Positions 36,269 through 45,214 of a DNA stretch of 64,000 bases are shown piece by piece. The notes beneath the pieces are model-generated. The model was given only the letters and a program-made list of their open reading frames with translations, had not been told where the DNA came from and searched no databases. Numbering within the stretch: the stretch's first letter is position 1; each line of letters starts with the position of its first letter. Origin of the DNA: Pseudomonadota bacterium (GTDB lineage: Bacteria > Myxococcota_A > UBA9160 > SZUA-336); assembly GCA_003247575.1 (NCBI GenBank), contig QJZC01000019.1, positions 171,913 to 235,912 on the forward strand, in the 5' to 3' direction. The translations under genes were made by a program, and so were the position numbers.

Positions 36269-38053
36269 ATGCTATTCGACAGCTCTGATCTCGAACGCAC
36301 GCAGGGCGTGCAACCGTCCGGGGGAGCACCGGACCGGCGACTCAGGATTCTCTACTACACACCCCGGCCAGCTGATGTGGCCCGGCTATTCGACCCGAAA
36401 GATCCCGCTGCACTCCGCATCGAGCGTGGGGCACCGAAGATCGTGGATCTCGACCGCCGACGCGACGGCACTCGAGCGAAGTCCCCCGAGCTGATCTGGT
36501 TGGCACGTCAGGATCCCGGTTCGGTCGAAGCCCTGCTGGATCGCGAGTACATCCATCTCGTGATCGTCGATCTCCGCTTCGGGAACGACGTCGCCACCGA
36601 TTTTCCCGGCTTTCTCGACTCTGCGCGCGCACTCCTGCAGCGTCTCGAGGCAGACGAGCAGCCGGAGACGCGCTACAGCTTCCATCGGATCCTCACCCTC
36701 GTGTCTGCGCCCGATCCCGATCAGGAGGACCGCCTGATCGCCGAAATGGGAGCGCGACGCGTGGGTCGTGTGCTGCGTCATCGCCGAGACGTTTCCGCGG
36801 CGAAATTTCGCACGCGGGTCCTCGAAGAGATCGACTCGATGCTCCACGACCGCGAGAAGGGCAAGGTTGCTCTGTGCGCGTCGGGAGGCGGCACCACGGG
36901 CGTGTTCTTCGAGCTGGGCGTCCTCAAGTGTCTCGAGGACTGCTTCGCGAACCGCACGGCGAACGACTTCGACATGTACTTCGGGATCAGCGCCGGTGCG
37001 GTGGTTACGAGCGTGTTGGCGTCCGGCTACCGCGTGCTCGACCTGATGGGATCGATCGCCGGTGAGGCCGTCGGCGAGCTCCCTCCCATCGACCTCCGCC
37101 TGTTGCAGGTCCGGCACCTGAACTATCGCGACATCGTGCAGCGCGCATCGCACGCGCTCAAGTTACTCGCGCGCGACATCGCGAGCTGCGCGACGGGTCA
37201 GGCGTGGCCGACCTTCGATCGATTCCTGCTCACCTACTCGGATATCGTGGGTGCTCCCTTCCGCTCGGATAGCTTCGAAGAGGCGCTGCGCGACGTACTC
37301 GATCGCCCTGGTAGGACCAACGACTTCCGCGACCTCGAGCGCGCACTCTTCATCGGTGGAACCGATCATGATGCGCGCGAGCACGTCCTCTTCGGGTCAG
37401 AGGGCAACGATCACGTTCCAATCAGCAAGGCGGTGCAAGCTTCCTTCAGCTTCAATCCCGTCTTTTCGCCGGTCGAAATCGAGGGTCGCGAATATGTCGA
37501 TGGCGCAATCACACGAACGTCGGAGTTCGTAGAAGCGATCCACCGAGGAGCGGATCTGCTCTTCGTCCTCGACCCGTTCGTTCCGCACGTAGCAAAACCC
37601 GGCTCTCCCGGTCATCGTCCGGGTATCCTGTACAATATCGAGCAGGATCTGCGGACGATCTCCTTCACTCGCTTCGAGAACACGCGACACTGGGTGCTGC
37701 GACAGTTTCCCGAAGTCAGCTGTTACACGTTCCTTCCGTCGAACACACTCCGCGGCATGATGGGATCGAACCCCATGGATTCGCGTCCGTTCCTTCAAAT
37801 ATGGAAGGGCGCATACCTATCGACCTTCCAACGCATCCGCCAGGTCGAGCATCGACTGCGCGGCGATCTGGCGGCGCACGGCATCGTGCTCGATACCTCT
37901 CCTGCCGAAGAGATCGTGGCAAGACTGCAACATGTCAGCCAAGATCTGTGCATCTACGACTTCATGCAGGAAGAGGACGGCCCATCGGCGCGGAGCAGGT
38001 CTCAGGGCAAGACCGCCAATTCGGACGCGCCGCTCTCAAGGGCCACCGCATGA
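36269..38053 (+). CDS. Patatin-like phospholipase with N-terminal receiver-like domain
   Basis: A 594-residue protein. The patatin domain (about 195-480) has the oxyanion loop SGGGTTG (205-211), nucleophile Ser241 in GISAG and Asp411 in VDGAI, forming the Ser-Asp dyad of patatin/PNPLA acyl hydrolases. The N-terminal 190 residues show alternating hydrophobic strands and helices, including IHLVIVDLRFG with Asp101 and HRILTLVSAPD, which suggests a response-regulator receiver-like fold. I see no obvious kinase partner. It could hydrolyse phospholipids or storage lipids under control of its N-terminal domain. ATG 36269 has GAGGAG 11 nt upstream. The fatty acyl-CoA reductase gene follows 281 bp downstream, so a role in lipid remodelling or storage is plausible. 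Confidence 0.85.
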   Translation: MLFDSSDLERTQGVQPSGGAPDRRLRILYYTPRPADVARLFDPKDPAALRIERGAPKIVDLDRRRDGTRAKSPELIWLARQDPGSVEALLDREYIHLVIVDLRFGNDVATDFPGFLDSARALLQRLEADEQPETRYSFHRILTLVSAPDPDQEDRLIAEMGARRVGRVLRHRRDVSAAKFRTRVLEEIDSMLHDREKGKVALCASGGGTTGVFFELGVLKCLEDCFANRTANDFDMYFGISAGAVVTSVLASGYRVLDLMGSIAGEAVGELPPIDLRLLQVRHLNYRDIVQRASHALKLLARDIASCATGQAWPTFDRFLLTYSDIVGAPFRSDSFEEALRDVLDRPGRTNDFRDLERALFIGGTDHDAREHVLFGSEGNDHVPISKAVQASFSFNPVFSPVEIEGREYVDGAITRTSEFVEAIHRGADLLFVLDPFVPHVAKPGSPGHRPGILYNIEQDLRTISFTRFENTRHWVLRQFPEVSCYTFLPSNTLRGMMGSNPMDSRPFLQIWKGAYLSTFQRIRQVEHRLRGDLAAHGIVLDTSPAEEIVARLQHVSQDLCIYDFMQEEDGPSARSRSQGKTANSDAPLSRATA

Positions 38054-38334
38054 GTGGCAGAACTGGCGCGCGAAGGATGCAGTTCGGCTCCGGAGTTGGC
38101 CCAAGCGACGCTAGGCTGTCGCAACCGGAAGCAGCTACAATCGTCGATAGCTGACGAGGTGCTCCCCCGCCGGGCTCTGCCCGACTTCCGGCTCGGGGGC
38201 GCCGCCGGGCCGTACGCCAGCCGGCGGTGCGATCAAGCGGGATCACTCGCGCGACCACCCGCAGCAGGGAGCTCCGTGGAGTCCGTCGAGGCTAGGAAGA
38301 ACCAATGAAGGTCGGGCGTCAGAGGAGCACACGC

Positions 38335-40272
38335 ATGGCCTACTTCGTAACGGGAGCCACGGGATTCATCGGTCGGCACTTGGTCGAGTGCCTACTGAAG
38401 CGAGGCGCGACGGTTCACTGCCTGATTCGCCGAGATTCCCTTCACAAGCTCCAGGCCATCGCCCTGTCGCTTCAGGCCGACTCTGGGAGGCTGCTCCCTG
38501 TCATCGGAGATCTCGGCATGCCTGCGCTGGGTGTAGATACCAGCGTAGCCGAAGAACTGCATGGCAAAATCAACCACTTCTTCCACCTAGCCGCGCTGTA
38601 CGACATGAATGCCGACTCAGAAGCCCTCGCCCTCACGAACGTCGAAGGCACGCGCCATGCGCTCGAGTTGGCCGAGATCATCGAGGCGGGCTGCTTCCAT
38701 CACGTGAGCTCGATCGCCGTCGCAGGTCACTACGAAGGCACCTTCACCGAGGCCATGTTCGAGGAAGCCGAGCGCCTCGACGATCCCTACGCGTGCACGA
38801 AGCACGATGCAGAGGCCTTGGTGCGCACGAACTACCCTCGGCCCTATCGCATCTATCGCCCCGGAGTCGTCGTCGGTCACTCACAGACCGGCGAAATCGA
38901 CAAGGTCGACGGCCCCTATTACTTCTTCCGCATGATTCAGCGCATGCGCACGTCGATTCCGGACTGGCTCCCCAGAATCGGGATCGATGGCGGCAGCGTG
39001 AACATCGTCCCTGTCGACTTCGTTGCCCAGGCACTCGACCACATCGCCCACGTCAAGGATTTGGACGGTCGGACCTTTCACCTCACCAACCCGACTTCAA
39101 CCAGCATTGGCGAGGTGATCGACATCTTCTGCCGGGCTGCGCGCGCTCCTACGTTCTCGGTGCACCTCCCGATGCCCGCGCTGCACGGCCGCGTGGCGGG
39201 GCTCATCCAGAGTCTCGAACGAGTCCCAGCCGTCAGACGCCTTTCCGATGAGCTGCTCGCCGAGATCGGCCTGCCGAAGTACACACTCAGCTACGCGGGT
39301 CATCCAACCGAGTACGACTGCACCGAGACACTGGGCGCCTTGAACGGATCAGGGATCGAAGTGCCCCCGCTCGAGAGCTACGCAGGTAGACTGTGGGACT
39401 TCTGGGAGCTCAATCTCGCAGCTGCACCGTCCCGCAATCCGAGACTGTCACGAGTCGTCGAAGGAAAGCGCGTGTTGATCACCGGCGCATCAGCGGGTAT
39501 CGGACGTGCGACCGCCCTGCGCCTGGCTGCATCCGGAGCACACGTCTACTTGGTCGCCCGGACTTCGGAGCGGCTCGAGAGCCTGCGTGACGAGATCCAT
39601 CGACTCGGCGGCCAGGCCTGGCTCTACCCCACGGATCTCGCCCGCCCAGAACAGTGCGATGATCTCATCGAGCGCATCACACACGACCACGACGGTATCG
39701 ACATTCTAATCAACAACGCGGGGCGCTCGATTCGCCGCTCTCTCGAGCTCTCGTACGAGCGCTTCCATGACTTCGAGCGCACCATGCAGTTGAACTACCT
39801 GGGCGCCGTCAAGCTGATCCTCGGTTTCCTACCCGGAATGCGACAGCGACGGTCCGGACACATTCTGAACGTGTCCTCGATCGGCGTGCAGATGAATGCG
39901 CCACGCTACTCTGCCTACGCAGCATCCAAGGCGGCGCTGGATACGTTCTCTATGTGCGCGTCCCCCGAGCTGATCGACGACAATGTGATCATCACCACGA
40001 TCCACATGCCGCTCGTCAAGACAGACATGATCGCTCCCACGGAGATCTACCGCGGCCTGCGGCCCATCTCCCCCGAACGCGCCGCTGGAATGATCTGTGA
40101 CGCATTGATTCGCCGACCGCGACGTGTGAGCACCGTGCTTGGAGTAACCTCTCAGCTCACCCATACTGCGGTACCCGGGCTCTACGACAACGTAACGGCG
40201 ATGCTGTATCGCTTGTTCCCAGACAGCACGGCGGCACGCGGTAAGGACCCCTCAGGTCCGAACGGGTCGTGA
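38335..40272 (+). CDS. Bifunctional fatty acyl-CoA reductase (alcohol-forming), FAR type
   Basis: Two reductase domains in one chain, 645 residues, the size and order of Marinobacter fatty acyl-CoA reductase, which reduces acyl-CoA through aldehyde to fatty alcohol with NADPH. The N-terminal domain starts YFVTGATGFIGRHLVE and has HHVSSIAVAGHYEG, YxxxK (Tyr152, Lys156) and DKVDGPYYFF. The C-terminal SDR domain has TGASAGIG (383-390), NNAGRSIRRSLELSYERFHD, and YAASK (Tyr528). Stretches such as FERTMQLNYLG match the Marinobacter enzymes almost word for word from memory. ATG 38335 is preceded by GAGGAG; ATG 38305 is possible. It sits beside a wax ester synthase pair, which would use its alcohol product. 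Confidence 0.92.
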   Translation: MAYFVTGATGFIGRHLVECLLKRGATVHCLIRRDSLHKLQAIALSLQADSGRLLPVIGDLGMPALGVDTSVAEELHGKINHFFHLAALYDMNADSEALALTNVEGTRHALELAEIIEAGCFHHVSSIAVAGHYEGTFTEAMFEEAERLDDPYACTKHDAEALVRTNYPRPYRIYRPGVVVGHSQTGEIDKVDGPYYFFRMIQRMRTSIPDWLPRIGIDGGSVNIVPVDFVAQALDHIAHVKDLDGRTFHLTNPTSTSIGEVIDIFCRAARAPTFSVHLPMPALHGRVAGLIQSLERVPAVRRLSDELLAEIGLPKYTLSYAGHPTEYDCTETLGALNGSGIEVPPLESYAGRLWDFWELNLAAAPSRNPRLSRVVEGKRVLITGASAGIGRATALRLAASGAHVYLVARTSERLESLRDEIHRLGGQAWLYPTDLARPEQCDDLIERITHDHDGIDILINNAGRSIRRSLELSYERFHDFERTMQLNYLGAVKLILGFLPGMRQRRSGHILNVSSIGVQMNAPRYSAYAASKAALDTFSMCASPELIDDNVIITTIHMPLVKTDMIAPTEIYRGLRPISPERAAGMICDALIRRPRRVSTVLGVTSQLTHTAVPGLYDNVTAMLYRLFPDSTAARGKDPSGPNGS

Positions 40273-40305
40273 GCCACAGGGATCTCGAGTCACGTCGATC
40301 CTGAT

Positions 40306-41637
40306 TCAGTTGAGGGGCTCGGCGCGCGCCCACGCGTGTCGAGCCCGCGCGCAGCTTAGTGCAACTCCGCCTACGCGAACGACGCGAAGATCACCAAAGG
40401 GAGTTCCGACGCCGCTGTTGACCACGAGCGCGACGGCCAGCTGATTCTCAGGACAGGCCCACGCACCAGAGCCCCCAAGCCCGAAGTGCCCGAAGGCGTG
40501 CGGAAGGAATCCGCGCGACGTGACGACACCGTGGTAGCCGAGCCTCCACCGCATGTCGAATGGGATGACGTGCAGCTTCGCAGTACGCTCCTGGCGCTTC
40601 GCGGCTTCGAGCAAGGTGCCCGTAGACAGCAGGCGCACGCCGTCTAGCTCCCCTCCCGCCGCCAGAGTCGCGTACATACGAGCGAGAGAGCGAGCATTGA
40701 AGAGGCCGTTCGCCGCGGGAATGGTCGCTCGCAGCGCCTCGTCTGCCGAGAAGTCGAAGCTGGAGATCCCCCGGGGAGCGAGCGCGTCGAGTACGCTCTC
40801 GACATCTACAGGGACCCCGCCGAGATTCAGTCCCCGTTGCGCGATCCGCACGAGCGCAACCAGGGACTGTACTGCGATCTGATCGGCCGAAGCCGTTCGA
40901 ATCAGCGGGCGCGCGAACGACTCCCAGACCGAAGTGCTCCGGAGTAGACGTGCCGCGCGAGTCAACGCCTCGTCGGGAGCCCCGATGTACATGCCCTCGA
41001 GCCCCAATGGTGAGGCAATCTGCTCACGAATGACCTCGGAGAATCGCTGCCCCGAGACCCGCTGAACCAACTCGCCCACGATGAATCCAAAGGTCAGGCC
41101 GTGATATCCGGTTCGTTCTCCGGGCGTGTGGATGGGCTCGGCACACTCGATTGCGTGGATCATGTACTCCCAATCCAGCATCCGATCCGCACGATCGATC
41201 ATCTGGCGGATGTGATAGAGGCCGGACTGGTGCGCCAACACGTGTCGTACTGTGATGGCGTCCTTGCCGCGTTGCGCGAATTCGGGCCAGTAGCGCGCAA
41301 CGGGGTCGTCATAGTTCATCAGACCTCGATCGACCATGATGTGGAGCGCAGTCGCTGCAACACCCTTCGTGGTCGAAAAGCTCGGCGCCAAGGTGTCTCG
41401 CTTCCACGGCGCTCCCGTCGAATCCCGTTCTCCCGCCCAGAGGTCGGCAACGAGCTCTCCACGATGGTATACCGCAATTGCGGCACCTCCCGAGTATTGC
41501 GCGACGATCCTTCGAATCACGTCCGTGAGTGGCGCGAAGTCAGGCGTGGTCCCGCCCCCAACCTCGATCTCTTCACAGTCGCGCCACGAAAGCTGCTGAG
41601 CCAAGATCCAAGGAGTTTGCAGTGCGCGCTGCAGCAT
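40306..41637 (-). CDS. Beta-lactamase-fold serine hydrolase/esterase
   Basis: A 443-residue class C beta-lactamase/DD-peptidase-fold protein, closer to the EstB/LipL esterases than to true beta-lactamases. The SxxK nucleophile motif is in PSFSTTKGVAATALHIM, the Tyr motif in GERTGYHGLTFGFIVGEL, and the third motif region is FGHFGLGGSGAWACPE. AAAGGGA precedes ATG 41637. No signal peptide is evident, which favours an intracellular esterase. It converges with the fatty acyl-CoA reductase and lies downstream of the WS/DGAT pair on the same strand, so it may act on short or long acyl esters in the same lipid system; that link is inference. Confidence 0.85.
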   Translation of the reverse strand: MLQRALQTPWILAQQLSWRDCEEIEVGGGTTPDFAPLTDVIRRIVAQYSGGAAIAVYHRGELVADLWAGERDSTGAPWKRDTLAPSFSTTKGVAATALHIMVDRGLMNYDDPVARYWPEFAQRGKDAITVRHVLAHQSGLYHIRQMIDRADRMLDWEYMIHAIECAEPIHTPGERTGYHGLTFGFIVGELVQRVSGQRFSEVIREQIASPLGLEGMYIGAPDEALTRAARLLRSTSVWESFARPLIRTASADQIAVQSLVALVRIAQRGLNLGGVPVDVESVLDALAPRGISSFDFSADEALRATIPAANGLFNARSLARMYATLAAGGELDGVRLLSTGTLLEAAKRQERTAKLHVIPFDMRWRLGYHGVVTSRGFLPHAFGHFGLGGSGAWACPENQLAVALVVNSGVGTPFGDLRVVRVGGVALSCARARHAWARAEPLN

Positions 41638-41948
41638 GACTGTCCCTTTCCGACGCTCTTCGAGTGTCGCCCCCAGAATTCCACCGACCTCGCACCCAGA
41701 GGGTACCAAAGCCTGATCGGTGTCCACCGCGCAGATCCTGTGGATGCCAGGGACTGACACGCAGCGGCATCTCGACCGAAGCAACCGCCCGACGCGCGAC
41801 GACCTCGTCGTCCGCAACGTGCCTGCCTTGGCGCAAACTGGCACAGCACCTACGACAGAGCCAGAGGGTCCTCTTCGCACCCAAGGGTAGCCTTCGCCAA
41901 GCGACACACGCAGCGAGTGAGCTCACACCTTGCCGGAACTCGTGCAGA
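41638..41948. other. Intergenic region
   Basis: A 311-bp spacer between the esterase and the WS/DGAT gene. The esterase frame is open further upstream, but the peptide there is Cys/Arg-rich and unlike a coding N-terminus. No promoter or terminator is recognised. Confidence 0.5.
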
Positions 41949-43598
41949 TCAGGGACTGTCGCTGGGACGTGTCTGAGGCTTGGTACGCGTGCGCGTACGC
42001 CCCTTGGTCTTCGTCTTGGAGGGGGAACGCGTCGTCTTGGCCGTCTGGGAGCTCCTGGCTGTCTGAACAGCGGGCTTCGTGGGCGGCTTCGCCAAAGCGG
42101 TATCTTCGGTCACCAAAGACTCCGCATCCTGAGCAGAGCTCGCAGCGGGTGCCACTTCGACCACGGACAGCGCCTCGCCGACGCGCGAAACATCGAGAGG
42201 TACATACGTGCTCACCAAGTGCGCGAATTCGTCGATGACATATCCCGCGATATCGTGCAGATCGGGCACGAGATCCCAATCGCCGTTGAACCCCCAATGG
42301 AGCGCCTTGTTGTAGCTGTAAAGCGCGATCCCGAGCCCCTGCTGCGCCACCAGAGGCACGAGCGGGAACGACTCCAACATGACGGCCTCGTTCAGATAGA
42401 TCGGGAACAGCGGCCCAGGAACGTTCGTGACAACGATGTTCGAGGCCAGCCGCTGTGCCGCGCGCTGCGTCAGATTCTGAGGTAGATAGATCCCTGCTGC
42501 GTCCAGGAACTGCGCAACGAGCTCTCCGACATCACTCTGACTCGAGGCCTTGATGCGCGCGGTGGTCGAGAGAATCCGCTTGAGGCGTCTTCCGGGATCG
42601 GTCTCGAAGAGCGGGATCGGCACGATCATGCTCGACACACGATTCCCCGCCTGACCGTCCTGTGCATCGCTGCGGACGTTGACGGGAACCATCACACGAA
42701 AGTCCAGCTCGTCGACCTGGAGCCGGCGCTGCAGCAGGAAGCGTCGCATGGCTCCGGTCACACACGCGAGCACGATGTCGTTCACCTTCGCGCCAGATCC
42801 CTTCCGGATCGCGCGCACCTGATCGAAATCGACCGCCGCCCAGTCGAAGCGCCGATGCGGGCCAATGCGGCGATTGAGCGGCGTGGGCGAGACGTCGCCA
42901 ACGAAGTTCGACATCGCACCGACCATGCCTCTGGTGGTGCGACTCAAGGAGTCACGCCAGGCGTCTTCCTTGAAATACCTCCCGAGCGATCCCCACGCCT
43001 CCGTCACCTTCTCGATGCGCCGCTGCGCTCCTTCCAGCTGGATCCTCGCCAGACTCGGAGCGGGCCGCGGACGCCAGGTATCGGCAACGTTGGGGGCAGG
43101 GGTAGGTTCGACGTTCAAGTAGCCGGTCAGGATGTCGCGAGCCCCGATCCCATCGGCCAGGCAGTGATGCAGCTTGGCCAGAATCGCAAAGCGACTCTCG
43201 CAGAGTCCCTCGACGATCCAGATCTCCCACAACGGCTTGGTAATATCGAGAGTCTGCGACATCACGCGTCCCGCCAGGCGCTTCAAATGACGATCCGTGC
43301 CCGGAAGCGGTAGAGCCGTGTGTCGCAGGTGATAACTCAAGCGGAAGTCCATGTCGTCGATCCAGACGGGTGGGCCCCCGGCCGGCCACCACACCTTCTG
43401 ACGCATGCGAGGATTCCGCTCGAGCATGACCGAGATGGCTCGCTTGATGCTGTCGAAGTCGAGCCCACCGTCGGGCTTGGTCAACGGGCGAGCGTCGAAG
43501 GTGCTCACGGAGCCTACGTGCATGTGGGCGTTCTCGTCCTGCGACAGCAGGAACGTCGCGTCCAGCGGCGTCAATCGCTCGTAGTACGCTTCGCTCAT
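41949..43598 (-). CDS. Wax ester synthase/diacylglycerol acyltransferase (active-site intact)
   Basis: A 549-residue WS/DGAT. The catalytic HHxxxDG is HHCLADG at residues 144-150. Also present are the N-terminal PLDATFLLSQDE motif, PLWEIWIVEGL, NDIVLACVTGAMRRFL and TNVPGPLFPIYL, all standard for the family. It joins fatty acyl-CoA with fatty alcohol (wax ester) or diacylglycerol (triacylglycerol) at the membrane or lipid-droplet surface. ATG 43598 overlaps the stop of the upstream paralogue (ATGA) and has GGAGG upstream. The last 70 or so residues are a low-complexity tail ending in alternating Lys/Arg-Thr (TKTKGRTRTRTKP), absent from typical members, perhaps a membrane- or droplet-binding extension. 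The neighbouring reductase would supply alcohol. Confidence 0.92.
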   Translation of the reverse strand: MSEAYYERLTPLDATFLLSQDENAHMHVGSVSTFDARPLTKPDGGLDFDSIKRAISVMLERNPRMRQKVWWPAGGPPVWIDDMDFRLSYHLRHTALPLPGTDRHLKRLAGRVMSQTLDITKPLWEIWIVEGLCESRFAILAKLHHCLADGIGARDILTGYLNVEPTPAPNVADTWRPRPAPSLARIQLEGAQRRIEKVTEAWGSLGRYFKEDAWRDSLSRTTRGMVGAMSNFVGDVSPTPLNRRIGPHRRFDWAAVDFDQVRAIRKGSGAKVNDIVLACVTGAMRRFLLQRRLQVDELDFRVMVPVNVRSDAQDGQAGNRVSSMIVPIPLFETDPGRRLKRILSTTARIKASSQSDVGELVAQFLDAAGIYLPQNLTQRAAQRLASNIVVTNVPGPLFPIYLNEAVMLESFPLVPLVAQQGLGIALYSYNKALHWGFNGDWDLVPDLHDIAGYVIDEFAHLVSTYVPLDVSRVGEALSVVEVAPAASSAQDAESLVTEDTALAKPPTKPAVQTARSSQTAKTTRSPSKTKTKGRTRTRTKPQTRPSDSP

Positions 43599-45049
43599 GC
43601 CGGCCTCCGATCTTCTCCAGACGGGGTCTCGGACAATACCGACGTCGCGGACGCCCTCGCGAGCACAGACAGCTGCAGATGCTCGAAGCTCTTGGCGAGG
43701 GCTTGGACCAGCTCGTGAAGATCTTGGAGCAGATCCCAGTCGCTGTTGAGCCCGATCGCAAACCGATCTCCGCAGGTAGTCACGGTCACACTGAGAGCTT
43801 GGTCCACGAACAGGGGAGTGAAGACCACCGCGCCCCGCAGCGGCGCTCCCAGCACCCGAGGAGCCACCGGCGGTCCTTCGAACAGATGCATCAGGATGTT
43901 CGCCGTACCATGGCGGCCCGCAGTCTGTGAGATCGCGCGCTGCACGCGCGCGGGAGTCCACTCCTCGAGCTGCTCCAACAGCTCGAACCCCTCGACCTGG
44001 CCAGACTGGAGCGCCTCGGCACGCAGACGCGCCGTCGCTTCGACGCGCTCGACGGGGTCGCTCGGCCCGTAGGGCATCGGAATCCGGATCGTGACCGGGG
44101 CTCTCGCATCTTGGGGCTCCGGACTCGGCAAGGTGAGTAGGATGCGCATCACGTCACCCTCGAACTTGTCCCCTCGGTTGTGGAAGAACCTACCGACACC
44201 GCAGACGAGCAGAGAGAGTGCGACGTCGGGAATCGAACAGCCGAGCGCGTCCGCGACGTTGCGCACGTCGTCGAGCGGAAGGTCGAGCACATCCACACGA
44301 CGGTGGACACCGATTCGAGGAGGATTGAGGGGTGTCCGCGCCTGCCCGCGCACGGCCTCGCTCAGAACGCCCCGGACAGCCACGCCGGCCTTGGCTGCGT
44401 GCCGGAGGCTCGAGGCGGGCTCACCCATGACGTGGCGCGTACGCTCCAGGGCCTCCAACGCTCCGCGCGCCCAGAAGGTCGCCGAGTCGGCGATGAGCTG
44501 GGCGGGCGCGGGCGCCGGCCTGGCGCGCCACGTGGGAACCGCAGGAACACTTCCATCACTTCCGATCGAACTCATTCGCTCGAGCACCTTCGCGATGGCA
44601 GCCCCCTCGAGCACGCTCGGGTGCACCTTCAGCATGAAGCCGACATGTCCAGCTTCGAGCCCCTCGATCACCCAGACCTCCCAGAGGGGCTTGTTGCGGT
44701 CGAGGCGCTCCGACATGAGCCGGCCTACGAGCCGCTTGAGCTGGCGCTCACTCCCAGGCCGAGGCAGGCGCGTGTGCCGCAGGTGATAGTGCAGGCTGAA
44801 GCGATCGTCATCGATCCAGACCGGGTGCTGCTCGAAGGGAACCTGGCGAAGCCTCTGGCGCGCGTGCGGAATTTCTCCGAGCACCCACTCCAGAAGGCGC
44901 TGCAGCCGCTGGATGTCGAGCACGCCGTCCTCGAGCGTCAAGGGGCCCGCATCGAATATCGCCAGCGCCCCCATATGCATCGCCAGCCCGGAGCTCTCGA
45001 GCTGGAGATAGAAGGCGTGCGGACCGGTCACTCGCTCGGAGTGGGGCAT
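43595..45049 (-). CDS. WS/DGAT paralogue with degenerate catalytic motif
   Basis: A 484-residue WS/DGAT-like protein that aligns along its length with the gene just downstream: PVWIDDDRFSLHYHLRHT, PLWEVWVIEGLEAGHV and the hydrophobic C-terminal region. At the catalytic site it reads HPSVLEG (143-149) instead of HHxxxDG: the second His, the general base, is Pro and the Asp is Glu. The ND motif is PD and the NVPGP motif is missing. It is therefore probably inactive as an acyltransferase. Since the frame is open and full length, and it is translationally coupled to the intact paralogue, it may be a structural or regulatory partner rather than decay. GGAGG lies about 10 nt before ATG 45049. Confidence 0.88.
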   Translation of the reverse strand: MPHSERVTGPHAFYLQLESSGLAMHMGALAIFDAGPLTLEDGVLDIQRLQRLLEWVLGEIPHARQRLRQVPFEQHPVWIDDDRFSLHYHLRHTRLPRPGSERQLKRLVGRLMSERLDRNKPLWEVWVIEGLEAGHVGFMLKVHPSVLEGAAIAKVLERMSSIGSDGSVPAVPTWRARPAPAPAQLIADSATFWARGALEALERTRHVMGEPASSLRHAAKAGVAVRGVLSEAVRGQARTPLNPPRIGVHRRVDVLDLPLDDVRNVADALGCSIPDVALSLLVCGVGRFFHNRGDKFEGDVMRILLTLPSPEPQDARAPVTIRIPMPYGPSDPVERVEATARLRAEALQSGQVEGFELLEQLEEWTPARVQRAISQTAGRHGTANILMHLFEGPPVAPRVLGAPLRGAVVFTPLFVDQALSVTVTTCGDRFAIGLNSDWDLLQDLHELVQALAKSFEHLQLSVLARASATSVLSETPSGEDRRPA

Positions 45050-45214
45050 AAGACATCATCCTCCATCAAACGGTTCCTGCAAACACTGATGGCCTGCATT
45101 AGTCGCGCCGACTTCAACGGCACGAACAAATTTCTGGGACATCGCTCGGCAACTCGTGCCCTCGAGCCCTTGCCATCATGCCTCATCGGTGCTCACTTTC
45201 TCCACAGCAAGCCA

